From Flavilitoribacter nigricans DSM 23189 = NBRC 102662 (GTDB lineage Bacteria > Bacteroidota > Bacteroidia > Chitinophagales > Saprospiraceae), in assembly GCF_002646595.1 (NCBI RefSeq), contig NZ_PDUD01000017.1:434001-498000 (forward strand): a stretch of DNA of 64,000 nucleotides. Direction: 5' to 3'. How positions within the stretch are numbered: position 1 is the first letter of the stretch; each line of letters starts with the position of its first letter. Of this stretch, positions 19,795 to 28,463 are shown one piece after another. Both the position numbers and the translations under genes were made by a program. Below the pieces are notes generated by a model that was not told where the DNA came from, did not search any database, and saw only the letters and a list, made by a program, of their open reading frames with translations.

Positions 19795-20982
19795 ATGTCA
19801 TTAGCCTACAATCCGAAGTACCCAAGCATTCCGGACCTTCGGGCCAGAGCCCGGAAACGGATCCCCCGTTTTGCCTTTGAATACGTGGACGGCGGCTGCA
19901 ACGCGGAGATCAACCTGCGGCGCAACACCGAAGTTATCCGGGAAGTACAGCTCAAACCTTATTATTTGCGGGATTACGGCGGTATCTCCCTGGAAACCGA
20001 ACTCTTCGGTCACCGCTACTCGGCGCCTTTCGGTATCTCTCCGATCGGGCTGCAGGGACTGATCTGGCCCGAGGCTTCCGAAATACTGGCCCGTGCCGCC
20101 TTCGAAAGCAATATTCCCTTCATCCTGAGCACCGTTGCAACGGCCAGCCTGGAAAAGATCAGTGAGATCACCGAAGGGCAGGCCTGGTTTCAGCTCTACC
20201 ATCCGGTCGAAGAAGAACTGCGCGACGATCTGCTCCAACGGCTCGAAGCCGCCGGCTACAATGTACTGGTGATCCTGTCGGACGTACCTACTTTCGGCTA
20301 CCGCTCCAAAGAGATCAAGAACGGACTGGCCATACCCCCCAAAATGACCCTCCGCAATATGCTGCAGATCGCCGGAAGACCAAGCTGGGCCATCCGCACC
20401 CTGCTGGCCGGTACGCCCGAATTCAAAACGCTGAAACCCTATATTCCCAAAGGAATGAGTCTACGCCACCTGGGCCTGTTCATGAATAAGACCTTCTCCG
20501 GCCGCCTCAATGCCGACCGGGTCAAAGCCCTGCGGGACCGCTGGAAAGGTAAACTGGTGATCAAAGGTGTGGCCAGCGAGGAAGATGCCCGCAAGGCCAT
20601 CGAATGGGGACTGGACGGCATTATTGTGTCCAACCACGGTGGCCGGCAACTGGACGCAGGCGAAGCCGCTATCACCCCCCTGACCGCCATCGCCAAAAAA
20701 TTCGGCGATCAACTACCTGTCATGATGGACAGCGGTATCCGTTCGGGTCCCGATATTGCCAACGTCATGGCCAGCGGCGCCGACTTTACTTTCCTCGGCC
20801 GCTCGTTCATGTACGGCGTGGGTGCGCTCGGCCGTGAGGGAGGCCAACATACCATCAATATGCTCAAAGTACAGTTGCAACAGGTCATGGAACAGGTGTG
20901 CTGCGAAACGCCCCGGGATCTGCGGAAGCATTTGATTGGGCGAGAGGGGTCAGGCGAGAGGGGTCAGGGGTCAGGGTTTTAG
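19795..20982 (+). CDS. FMN-dependent alpha-hydroxy-acid oxidizing protein (lactate dehydrogenase/glycolate oxidase family)
   Basis: The 395-residue protein carries family motifs: an N-terminal region with PKYPSIPDLRARARKRIP and FEYVDGGCNAEINLRRN, SAPFGISPIGLQGLIWPEA (FMN loop), WFQLYHP, LVIKGVASEEDA (the lysine that contacts FMN), the substrate-binding and catalytic SNHGGRQLD, and MDSGIRSGPDIANVMASGAD with FLGRSFMYGVGA. It oxidises an L-2-hydroxy acid such as lactate, with electrons passing to the respiratory chain or oxygen. The natural C-terminus appears to be around DLRKHLIG; the last ~14 residues (REGSGERGQGSGF) are encoded by the start of a repeat cluster and are probably a read-in tail. 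Confidence 0.93.
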   Translation: MSLAYNPKYPSIPDLRARARKRIPRFAFEYVDGGCNAEINLRRNTEVIREVQLKPYYLRDYGGISLETELFGHRYSAPFGISPIGLQGLIWPEASEILARAAFESNIPFILSTVATASLEKISEITEGQAWFQLYHPVEEELRDDLLQRLEAAGYNVLVILSDVPTFGYRSKEIKNGLAIPPKMTLRNMLQIAGRPSWAIRTLLAGTPEFKTLKPYIPKGMSLRHLGLFMNKTFSGRLNADRVKALRDRWKGKLVIKGVASEEDARKAIEWGLDGIIVSNHGGRQLDAGEAAITPLTAIAKKFGDQLPVMMDSGIRSGPDIANVMASGADFTFLGRSFMYGVGALGREGGQHTINMLKVQLQQVMEQVCCETPRDLRKHLIGREGSGERGQGSGF

Positions 20983-21076
20983 GGGTCAGGGGCAGGACAG
21001 CACTTCTGACACCTGACACCTCTCTCCTGAAACCTGACACCTCGCCCCTGACACCTCGCACCTCTCTCCCCCCTCC
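20941..21076. repeat. Palindromic cluster of GTCAGG/CCTGAC repeat units
   Basis: The left arm has GAGAGGGGTCAGG twice and further GGGGTCAGG copies (20942-20997). The right arm has CCTGACACCTC-type units in the opposite sense (21006-21065). The two arms could fold into one long imperfect hairpin. It fills the gap between the hydroxy-acid oxidase and the DoxX-like gene and extends the oxidase coding sequence. Confidence 0.75.
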
Positions 21077-21090
21077 CAAAACCAACCACC

Positions 21091-21834
21091 ATGCCACCAA
21101 ACACAAACCTTTCCACCAAACTCGACCGATACCACGCCCGCATCAAGGGGAATCGCTGGCTTCGGTATTTTACCGTCTTTAATCGCGTGGCCCTGGCGGC
21201 CGGTTTTTTGCCATCCGGATTTGTGAAGATCGCGGGAGAACGGTTCACGTCGCTTTCCAACAATCATCCGATGGGACATTATCTGGAGGCGCTGTTCCAT
21301 ACCGGGTATTACTATACGTTCATTGGAGTAGCGCAGATGACGGCGGCGATTTTGCTACTGATCCCCCGCACCGCTACGCTGGGGGCGCTGCTGTATTTCC
21401 CTATCATTCTGAATATTTTCATCCTGACCTATTCGGTACGCTTTGACGGTTCCATGCTTACTTCGCCGCTGATGGTGCTGGCCAATTTGTATCTTCTGGC
21501 CTGGGATTACGACAAGTTGAAATTCATTTTGCCATTCTATAAACCGGCCGTACCCGCAACGATCGTTCCGCCCAAGGTGAGGAGTAATAAATTCCCGTTC
21601 CGTTTCTTCGCGGGAGTGGCGGCAACCGTCTTCACCGTAGCTGTTATCATTTTCAACCTCTACAACATAAAACCCCGCAACACGTTAGCAGAATGTAGGA
21701 CCCAGTGCCGGGACAGCAACAATTCCCAGGCCTGTTTTGAATTTTGCGATTGCATTCACGAAAACGGACAGTCACTGGATCAATGCCTGGAAACCTACCG
21801 CGCTGCGGGTGAAGATCGGCCCCCGAACCAGTAA
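21091..21834 (+). CDS. DoxX-like membrane protein with cysteine-rich tail
   Basis: The 247-residue protein has about five membrane helices: VALAAGFLPSGFVKIAG, YYYTFIGVAQMTAAILLLI, ALLYFPIILNIFILTY, MVLANLYLLAWDY and FFAGVAATVFTVAVIIFNLY. The first four resemble the DoxX fold (AGFLPSGFVK; GVAQMTAAILL). After the last helix comes a tail with two CX3C motifs (CRTQC and CFEFC), CDC and a further Cys, which could bind metal or form disulfides. The function of DoxX-like proteins is poorly defined; some are linked to quinone redox or sulfur chemistry. The start codon lies directly after the repeat cluster. Confidence 0.75.
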   Translation: MPPNTNLSTKLDRYHARIKGNRWLRYFTVFNRVALAAGFLPSGFVKIAGERFTSLSNNHPMGHYLEALFHTGYYYTFIGVAQMTAAILLLIPRTATLGALLYFPIILNIFILTYSVRFDGSMLTSPLMVLANLYLLAWDYDKLKFILPFYKPAVPATIVPPKVRSNKFPFRFFAGVAATVFTVAVIIFNLYNIKPRNTLAECRTQCRDSNNSQACFEFCDCIHENGQSLDQCLETYRAAGEDRPPNQ

Positions 21835-21892
21835 CAAGTCCGAAACATAAACGCTCGTTCTCAACCTATTGCTCAACGTAAAGCTCCTCTGT

Positions 21893-22495
21893 ATGTCTAG
21901 AAAATGGGTTTCCCAATGGTCCAAACCTGCCAGTTTACTTCCCGGTACGGGAATAAAGTTCACCTTCTTTTGGCTATCACTGTTCAGTCTTGTCCTTTTC
22001 CAAGCTGCCTGTACGAAAGAGACGGCAGAACCCATTGTCTTTGCCTTTGAAGGTACGCTCAATGGAGAAGCATTAATTTTTGATGACCCTAGTGTAATTC
22101 TGGAAGGAAGTGGCGGGGACTATGCGACGAGAAGCAGATTTGGTAATCCGGTGCCCTCCTCCCGGGGCCTGGAGTTCTATTTCCATTTCGACGGTAAGCC
22201 GGATTTTGAGACCATCCGACAGCTGGATGGGCAGGAAATACTCCAATCGGCCGAAGCCAGGCCCCTGCTGCGGGTTCGGGTGTTTGAAAAACCCGAGGTC
22301 TATTATTCCGACTATGGAGAAGATTCGAACGATATCTTCCGGATTGATGAGGTGAAAATAGCTGAGGGGGAATCATTTAGTAGTATGATTTACAGCACGG
22401 GCCGGGTGATCGCACTAACGGGCTATATGAAACTCATCGATGAAGATCTGGAGGTCGAAGGAAATTTTACCCTTAAACTGGTGGAATTTGAATAG
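21893..22495 (+). CDS. Hypothetical lipoprotein
   Basis: I prefer the ATG of MSRKWVSQW; a TTG at 21869 adds eight residues. A long N-region is followed by FTFFWLSLFSLVLFQAAC, a plausible lipobox with the acylated Cys just before TKETAEP. The mature part of ~150 residues is beta-rich and acidic (FAFEGTLNGEALIFDDPS, VIALTGYMKLIDEDLEVEG). It looks like a small surface lipoprotein of Bacteroidota. Family not recognised. Confidence 0.7.
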   Translation: MSRKWVSQWSKPASLLPGTGIKFTFFWLSLFSLVLFQAACTKETAEPIVFAFEGTLNGEALIFDDPSVILEGSGGDYATRSRFGNPVPSSRGLEFYFHFDGKPDFETIRQLDGQEILQSAEARPLLRVRVFEKPEVYYSDYGEDSNDIFRIDEVKIAEGESFSSMIYSTGRVIALTGYMKLIDEDLEVEGNFTLKLVEFE

Positions 22496-22548
22496 GCACA
22501 ATTTGACTTGCTTAACTTTTTATAAGATTACGCCCCGTGGAACAGAAT

Positions 22549-24045
22549 TCAATTCCCAGCCTGTAGCGCGTGTTGCCATCCACGGTAAAAACCCCGTACT
22601 AATGTGTTATCCGGATCGGGCCGAATGAATTCCGTCTGCGCCCGGTTCAGTGCTACCAGTTGATCGATTCCCGAATAGATACCGGCTTCCAGGCCCGCCA
22701 GATAAGCCGCTCCCAGCGCCGAGACATCAGTATTTTTCTTCTTTTTGAGATCCAGTTCCAACAGATCGGTTAAAAAGCGGATGACGAACTGATTGTTGGA
22801 GATCCCACCGTTGACGGCGATCTCCCGCAAGGGAGTGCCCATATCCTGCTGCATCGCCTCCATTACATCTTTGATCTGATAGGGAATACTTTCCAACGCG
22901 GCCCGGACGATGTGGTTTTTCGTCGTTCCGAAAGTCATACCCACAATGGAAGCCCGCCGGTTCATCTGCCAGTGCGGAGCCCCCAGTCCGCTGAAGGCCG
23001 GCACCAGATACACGCCGGCATTATCCGGAACGGATTGCGCCATGGCTTCCGTTTCGGTAGGATCGGCAAACAGCTGCAATTCATTTTTAAGCCATTCCAG
23101 AGTGGAACCGCAGGCCACGATGGCTCCTTCCAATGCATAATCTACCCGGTCGGAGATACTCCAGCAAATGGTGGTCAGCATACCGTTGGCGGAAGTCAGC
23201 GGTTGATCACCGATATTCATCATGATGGAGCTTCCCGTACCCAGTGTGACCTTACCGGTTCCCGGTGCAAAGCAACCTTCTCCGAAAGCGGCGGCGTGGG
23301 AATCTCCGATCATCGCGGTTATGGGTAAAGCTTCCGGAAATAGTCCGGCAAAATTACTGTGGCCGAAAGCAAAAGCGGACGGCTGCACCTCCGGTAAACG
23401 CAGCTTGCTCAGGCCCCAGCGGTCCAGTATATCCCGGTCCCAGTCCAGGGTGTGAATATTGAACAGCAAGGTACGGTGGGCGTTGGTATGGTCCGTACGA
23501 AATTGCCGGCCTTCCGTTAGTTTGAATAATAGCCAACAGTCGACGGTCCCGAAGTAGATCTCACCCGCATCGACCCGCCGCTGCAGATCCGCATCGTTTC
23601 GCAACAGCCACAACAATTTGGTAGCCGAAAAATAGGGGTCGATGATCAGGCCCGTCTTTTGCCGGATCATTGCTTCCTGCCCCGCCGCTTTTAATTCATC
23701 GCAAATGCCGGTGGATCGTTTGCAGGCCCAGACCACGGCCGGGCTCACCGCCCTCCCCTGCTCATCCCAGAGCATAAAGGTTTCCCGTTGGTTACTGATC
23801 CCACAGGCGGCGATTTCGGCCAGGGTGTGCCCTTTTTGCATAAATACTTCCAGGCACTGCCGTACGGATTCCAGTACGTTCCGGTAGATGCCTTCCGGGT
23901 CCTGCTCGACAAAACCATTGGGGAAAGCCTCCGTATGCAGGGCCGCAGATCCCCTGGCCTCCGCCTCACCGGCGTCGTCGAAGAGTATGGTTTTGGTACT
24001 GCTGGTACCCTGATCTATAGCGAGTAGGTATTGCTTCCGGTTCAT
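22549..24045 (-). CDS. FGGY-family carbohydrate kinase, glycerol-kinase-like
   Basis: At 498 residues this closely follows glycerol kinase: AIDQGTSSTKTILFD, ISNQRETFMLWD, VVWACKRS, TGLIIDPYFSATK, FNIHTLDWDRDIL, and the phosphate-binding GTGSSIMMNIG. Compared with E. coli GlpK, the substrate residues Arg87, Glu88, Trp106, Tyr138 and Asp248 are kept. The Gln after the catalytic Asp (GDQ in GlpK) is Ser249 here (IGDSHAAAFGEG), so the true substrate may not be glycerol. The ATG overlaps the permease stop by ATGA, suggesting translational coupling. As last gene of a sugar operon with transketolase and isomerase, it probably phosphorylates a ketose such as apulose or a related polyol; this is inference. 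Confidence 0.9.
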   Translation of the reverse strand: MNRKQYLLAIDQGTSSTKTILFDDAGEAEARGSAALHTEAFPNGFVEQDPEGIYRNVLESVRQCLEVFMQKGHTLAEIAACGISNQRETFMLWDEQGRAVSPAVVWACKRSTGICDELKAAGQEAMIRQKTGLIIDPYFSATKLLWLLRNDADLQRRVDAGEIYFGTVDCWLLFKLTEGRQFRTDHTNAHRTLLFNIHTLDWDRDILDRWGLSKLRLPEVQPSAFAFGHSNFAGLFPEALPITAMIGDSHAAAFGEGCFAPGTGKVTLGTGSSIMMNIGDQPLTSANGMLTTICWSISDRVDYALEGAIVACGSTLEWLKNELQLFADPTETEAMAQSVPDNAGVYLVPAFSGLGAPHWQMNRRASIVGMTFGTTKNHIVRAALESIPYQIKDVMEAMQQDMGTPLREIAVNGGISNNQFVIRFLTDLLELDLKKKKNTDVSALGAAYLAGLEAGIYSGIDQLVALNRAQTEFIRPDPDNTLVRGFYRGWQHALQAGN

Positions 24046-25016
24046 GCTTCCTTCCGATTCATTTTATCAATGATCACCGCCAGCAGGATGACGACGCCTT
24101 TGGCCACCTGTTGCCAGAATGGAGATACATTCAGTAGGACCAGGCCGTTATTCAGCACACCGATGATCGCCGCTCCGATCACGGTTCCCGTTACGGAACC
24201 GACACCGCCCGACAGGGAAGTCCCGCCGATAACGACCGCCGCGATGGCATCCAGTTCGTAGGTCATCCCCGCATTGGGCTGGGCGGAATTGAGGCGGGCC
24301 GTCACCAGTACCCCGCCGATCGCCGCCAGCATGCCGGCCAGTCCGTAAACCGCCAGCTTGATCCGGTTGATATTGATCCCGGACAGGAAGGCGGCCTTTT
24401 CGTTGCCACCGATGGCGTAGATATAGCGGCCGAAGGCAGTCTTGCGACTAATGAACACAAATACCAACACCACGATCAGCGAGATCCATACCGGTACCGG
24501 GATGCCCAGCAACCAGCCGGATCCGATAAATTCCAGGCCGGGGCCCAGATTGGAGATCGGAATACCCTTGGTATACAGCATCGTCAGCCCGCGGGCGATG
24601 GTCAGCATGGCCAGCGTGGCCACGAAGGGCGGTACGACAAAACGGGTGATCACCCAGCCGTTGAATAGCCCCAGCAGCAGGCCCACCAGCATCGCGCCCA
24701 GGATACCGCCGAGTACCGTAAATCCAACGAATAGGTCCAGCGATTCAAAGGCGAAACCAAATTTGATCAGTCCGGCGCAGATCGCCCCGGAAAAGGCCAG
24801 AACGGATCCGACCGAAAGATCGATGCCCGCCATGAGCACCACCAGGGTCATACCCACCGCGATACAGACGTTTACCGAAATTTGCCGGAGCACGTTCCAT
24901 AGATTGGAGGTCGTCAGGAATTTATCCGACAGCAGGGCAATGAGCAGGCACAGCAGAAACAGAGCAATCAGCGATTGCGATTTTCTGAGTAGTTGATTGT
25001 TGAAGGTAAGGTTCAT
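24042..25016 (-). CDS. RbsC-type sugar ABC transporter permease
   Basis: The ATG before NLTFNNQLLRKSQSL gives 324 residues, the normal length. A longer frame to 25106 would overlap the ATPase gene and is not needed. Eight to ten membrane helices are visible, and the family signatures are intact: GMTLVVLMAGIDLSVGSVLA, VIGGTSLSGGVGSVTGTVIG and VGLLLGLFNGWVIT. It forms the inner-membrane channel with the ATPase upstream. Its stop overlaps the kinase start. Confidence 0.95.
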   Translation of the reverse strand: MNLTFNNQLLRKSQSLIALFLLCLLIALLSDKFLTTSNLWNVLRQISVNVCIAVGMTLVVLMAGIDLSVGSVLAFSGAICAGLIKFGFAFESLDLFVGFTVLGGILGAMLVGLLLGLFNGWVITRFVVPPFVATLAMLTIARGLTMLYTKGIPISNLGPGLEFIGSGWLLGIPVPVWISLIVVLVFVFISRKTAFGRYIYAIGGNEKAAFLSGININRIKLAVYGLAGMLAAIGGVLVTARLNSAQPNAGMTYELDAIAAVVIGGTSLSGGVGSVTGTVIGAAIIGVLNNGLVLLNVSPFWQQVAKGVVILLAVIIDKMNRKEA

Positions 25017-25068
25017 CGTTTGTTTAAGGTTATGGTGACGGAGTGGGGTTTCGGCGATTACGAACTTC

Positions 25069-26562
25069 CTATCCCGGAAGGGCGGCCTTGAGCAAATGGT
25101 CTTCATCCGCTTCGGTGACCGAAAAGTCGCCCGTGATCCGACCTTCCGCCATTACCAGTATCCGGTCAGAAAGCGTAAGTATTTCCGGGATCTCGGAGGA
25201 TACCAGCAGGATACTCAGGCCGTCGGCAACCAGTTGTTTCATTAATTCATATAGTTCATGCTTGGCTTTAATATCGATGCCCCGGGTGGGTTCATCCATG
25301 AACAGTATCTTCGGCCGGGTGGAAAGCCATTTGGCCAGTACCACCTTCTGCTGATTGCCCCCACTCAGGTTGCGGCACAACTGACGCTCGGAAGGGGTTT
25401 TGATGGCCAGTTGGTCCACGTAAGACCGGGCCAGCTCTTTTTCCCGTTGCGGTTGCAGCATGGGGGTTTCCGATAGGGTCGGCAGGCTGATGTTGGCAGC
25501 AATATCCATTCCGAGGATCAAACCTTCGGCCTTGCGGTCTTCCGTCACAAAGGCCAAGCCTTGCCGGATGGCCTCCTGGGGCGACTTAAACTGACGGGCC
25601 GTGCCCTCTATCTCCAGGCGATACCGACTGCGTCCGGGATGCAGGCCAAAAAGGGTTTCCAGCAGCTCCGTGCGGCCGGCCCCCATCAAGCCGAAAATAC
25701 CCAGTATCTCTCCTCGTTTCAGATTGAAAGAAATGTTCTCCAGGACCTTGCGCTGCCGGACGTAGGGGTGGTCCAGATCCAGGTCCTTTACCCGCATCAC
25801 TACTTCGTCACTTTGAGTGACCAGCGTTTTGGCTTCGATCTTAAGTTCGCGCCCTACCATCAGCCGGATCAGTTCCGCTTCGGTGGTATCCTCCATTTTT
25901 CCGGTACCGACCATAACGCCGTCCCGCAGCACGGTATAATGATCAGCGATGCGGAATAATTCGTCCATCTTATGGGAAATGTAGACGATGGTTTTTCCGT
26001 CCGCTTTCAGATCCCGGATAATGCGGTGCAGGTTGTCGATCTCCGTATCGCTCAGCGCCGAGGTCGGCTCGTCCATCAGGATCACCTCAGCGTCGGTGAG
26101 CAGGGCCCGGGCAATTTCCACCAGTTGCTGCTCCCCTACTTTGAGCCGGCGCACGGGTGTCTGGGGAGCGATATCCAGTTGCAGTTTTTCCAGAACGGCC
26201 TGCGTCTGCCGGTTCATCTCAGTGGAATCCAGCAATCCCAGCTCCCGGTGCAACTCCCGACCCAGAAACAGGTTCTCACTCACCGTCAATTGGGGGATCA
26301 GGTTCAGTTCCTGGTGAATAATGGCTATACCCGCCCGTTGTGCCTCCCGGACACTCCCGAAACGCAGCACCTTGCCATCCAGCAGTATACTGCCCTCGTA
26401 CTGTGGGTATACACCGGTGAGGATCTTCAGCAGGGTGGATTTACCGGCTCCATTCTCTCCGAGAATTACGTTGACCTGACCGGGATAAAACTGCAGACTA
26501 ACATCATCCAGAGCCTTGACGCCCGGGAATGATTTGGAAATATTCCTGGCTTCTAGTAGCAT
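25069..26562 (-). CDS. RbsA/MglA-type sugar ABC transporter ATPase (two nucleotide-binding domains)
   Basis: The 497 residues contain two ABC domains. The first has Walker A GENGAGKST (35-43), a modified signature LKVGEQQLVEIARAL, and Walker B VILMDEPTSAL. The second has a degenerate Walker A (GLMGAGRTE), a good signature LSGGNQQKVVLAKWL, and Walker B ILFMDEPTRGID. This asymmetry is usual in monosaccharide importers. Its ATG shares one base with the TAA of the DUF2291 gene (TAATG), so translation is coupled. Confidence 0.96.
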   Translation of the reverse strand: MLLEARNISKSFPGVKALDDVSLQFYPGQVNVILGENGAGKSTLLKILTGVYPQYEGSILLDGKVLRFGSVREAQRAGIAIIHQELNLIPQLTVSENLFLGRELHRELGLLDSTEMNRQTQAVLEKLQLDIAPQTPVRRLKVGEQQLVEIARALLTDAEVILMDEPTSALSDTEIDNLHRIIRDLKADGKTIVYISHKMDELFRIADHYTVLRDGVMVGTGKMEDTTEAELIRLMVGRELKIEAKTLVTQSDEVVMRVKDLDLDHPYVRQRKVLENISFNLKRGEILGIFGLMGAGRTELLETLFGLHPGRSRYRLEIEGTARQFKSPQEAIRQGLAFVTEDRKAEGLILGMDIAANISLPTLSETPMLQPQREKELARSYVDQLAIKTPSERQLCRNLSGGNQQKVVLAKWLSTRPKILFMDEPTRGIDIKAKHELYELMKQLVADGLSILLVSSEIPEILTLSDRILVMAEGRITGDFSVTEADEDHLLKAALPG

Positions 26563-27173
26563 TATTGCGGTATTATTTGAGCGGGAGTGATCATTAGGGC
26601 CGGATCGTCCAGCGCTTTTTTACTCAGTTTTACGGCACCAACCACCGCGATACTGTCACCGGTCTCTAGGGCATCGATTAAGGGCGGCATTACCTTCGTT
26701 CGCACCAGAGCATTCAGGGCTTCGGAAACCCGGTTAAATTCGGCATTGGTCTTGAAGTCGGTCAGTTTTACCAGTCCGGAGGCATCGCGCAGGGCATTGC
26801 CGAAAATGTACCTCGTATTGATCCCCACATCGCCCACTCCGGCGGCCTGCAGGCGGATCGCATCTTCCGTGATCCCGGTGATCACGCCGCTCCCTTTGAC
26901 CATGAAGTAAGCCGAATTACCGATGCCCAGGCGGTTGCCGTAATTTTTAAAAGCAGCATCCGCATCATTCCGGATATCGGCCAACAGGGTGGCGAGTTCC
27001 ACGGCCGCTACCTCTTGCAGCATTCCCTGGTAATAGAGGGAATCCGCATAGGCCCCATAATCGAAATCCGCTTCCGCTCCGGCCTGGCGATCGCTCAGTT
27101 TTTCGAAATAAACCGAGTTATAGCCCAGCAGCAAAAAAGCGAGGAACAATAAGCCGTATTGGTAAGGTTTCAT
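26562..27173 (-). CDS. DUF2291 domain protein of the sugar importer
   Basis: The 203-residue protein has one N-terminal hydrophobic anchor (YGLLFLAFLLLGYNSVYF) and then a soluble domain with YFMVKGSGVITGITEDAI and GVGDVGINTRYIFGNALRDA, which match DUF2291. Members are encoded almost always between the binding protein and the ATPase of RbsABC-like importers; their biochemical role is not known. There is no Cys lipobox here, so it is probably anchored by the uncleaved helix and faces the periplasm. Confidence 0.85.
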   Translation of the reverse strand: MKPYQYGLLFLAFLLLGYNSVYFEKLSDRQAGAEADFDYGAYADSLYYQGMLQEVAAVELATLLADIRNDADAAFKNYGNRLGIGNSAYFMVKGSGVITGITEDAIRLQAAGVGDVGINTRYIFGNALRDASGLVKLTDFKTNAEFNRVSEALNALVRTKVMPPLIDALETGDSIAVVGAVKLSKKALDDPALMITPAQIIPQ

Positions 27174-27224
27174 CGTTTTGACTTTTATAAAGTGACCGAA
27201 GACCAGTAGGCCGGGTCCGGTCCG

Positions 27225-28151
27225 TTATTCCTGATATTGGTCTACATTACCGGCATCTACCAGTTCCACTTCCACCGGCACCCGCTGGGGAAATTCCCGC
27301 CGTCCGTTAAAATATTCGTGGGCGTATTCGGCCGCCGTTCGGGCCATTACCTTGGGGTATTGCATGCCCGTAGCAACGATCTTTCCCTCTCCGATCTTTT
27401 CGATCACATCCGCAGCGCCGTCGAAACCGAATACCTTTACCGCGTCGGCTTTACCGGCTCCCTGCAAGGCCTGATAAGCGCCCATGGCCATCGCATCATT
27501 CCCGCAGAACACCGCATCGATATCCGGCTGGGCCTGCAGAATGGTTTCCATGACTTCCATGGCGCGGTTCCGGTCAAAATCGGCACTTTGCTGCGCCACC
27601 ATTTCCAGGCCGGGAAATTCATCCACAACGGAATGAAATCCGCCGGATCGGGCCCAGGTATTATTGTCTCCGACCAGTCCGAGCAGTTCCACGTATTTCC
27701 CGCGACCGTCCAGAGCTTTTACAAATTCGATCCCGATCTCCACACAACCGGAATAGTTATCCGAAAGGATCTGACTGGTGGCGGCATCGTCGGCGTTCAC
27801 TTCCCGGTCCATACAAAAGACCGGTACTTCGGCCGCTTTGGCTTTCATGATGTTCACGATGGAACCGTCCGCATCGGTCGGATTGAAAAGGATGGCGTCG
27901 AAGCCGGAGGCGATGAGGTTTTCAAAATTGTCGGATTCGGTCGCCGGATTATTCTGGGAGTCAAATATCTTGGCTTCGTAACCCAGCTCACGGGCGTTTT
28001 CCGCAGCTGATTCCGCCAGCACCACAAACCAGGGGTTGTTGAGCGTTGAAATTACCACTGCCACTTTTTTGGTTTCTTCGCTTCCACTCCCTCCGGAACT
28101 GCAGGCCGCTAAGCCCAACAGTATTATCAAATACAAAATCGACTTTTTCAT
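27225..28151 (-). CDS. RbsB-type periplasmic sugar-binding lipoprotein
   Basis: The start is the ATG of [20 protein letters not shown], whose lipobox LAAC is ideal. The open frame continues 83 codons upstream, but that part is encoded by the repeat array at 28.2-28.4 kb and is not protein. The 308 residues have the periplasmic binding protein type 1 pattern: [38 protein letters not shown]-like contacts VFCMDREV, and [17 protein letters not shown]. It delivers a pentose-like sugar to the permease and ATPase. The ligand cannot be read from sequence. Confidence 0.94.
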   Translation of the reverse strand: MKKSILYLIILLGLAACSSGGSGSEETKKVAVVISTLNNPWFVVLAESAAENARELGYEAKIFDSQNNPATESDNFENLIASGFDAILFNPTDADGSIVNIMKAKAAEVPVFCMDREVNADDAATSQILSDNYSGCVEIGIEFVKALDGRGKYVELLGLVGDNNTWARSGGFHSVVDEFPGLEMVAQQSADFDRNRAMEVMETILQAQPDIDAVFCGNDAMAMGAYQALQGAGKADAVKVFGFDGAADVIEKIGEGKIVATGMQYPKVMARTAAEYAHEYFNGRREFPQRVPVEVELVDAGNVDQYQE

Positions 28152-28225
28152 ATTGCTTAGGATATTGAAAGTGACCGGAACTGTTAAACCATTGATCATA
28201 ATTGGGTACCTATTTTCAAAATGCG

Positions 28226-28434
28226 CAGAGCGGGGGATGGGGAGACTAGGGGATGGGGAGAGTGGGAGATGGGGAGAATGGGTGAAGCGTACTGCCTTAC
28301 CCCCTTCGCCAAGTCTCCTGATCTCCTCGTCTCCAAGTCTCCTGATCTCCATGTCTCCTCGTCTCCTGATCTCCATGTCTCCTCGTCTCCTTGTCTCCAA
28401 GTCTCCAAGTCTCCTTGTCTCCAGGTCTTTCTCA
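28226..28434. repeat. 8-bp-period repeat array with inverted arms
   Basis: The right arm 28311-28422 consists of fourteen consecutive 8-bp units of type NNGTCTCC or NGATCTCC (AAGTCTCC, TGATCTCC, TCGTCTCC, ATGTCTCC, TTGTCTCC). The left arm 28229-28280 has related units in inverse sense (GGGGAGACT, GGGGATGG, GGGAGATG). A ~30-bp spacer with ends GGTGAAG and CTTCGCC separates them. The whole can fold into a long imperfect hairpin. It separates the DUF1593 gene from the binding-protein gene in the operon. Confidence 0.85.
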
Positions 28435-28463
28435 TTTTCCCAGAGTATGACGAACCAGCAGCC

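Noticed and set aside
25017-25106. Longer start for the RbsC-type permease
   Set aside because: It would overlap the ATPase gene and add 30 non-hydrophobic residues not found in the family.
28152-28400. N-terminal extension of the sugar-binding protein with an 8-residue repeat (RRRGDMEI and similar)
   Set aside because: It is the translation of the octamer repeat array. The lipoprotein signal begins at 28151.
28226-28434. CRISPR array
   Set aside because: The octamers follow each other without unique spacers, and no cas genes are near.
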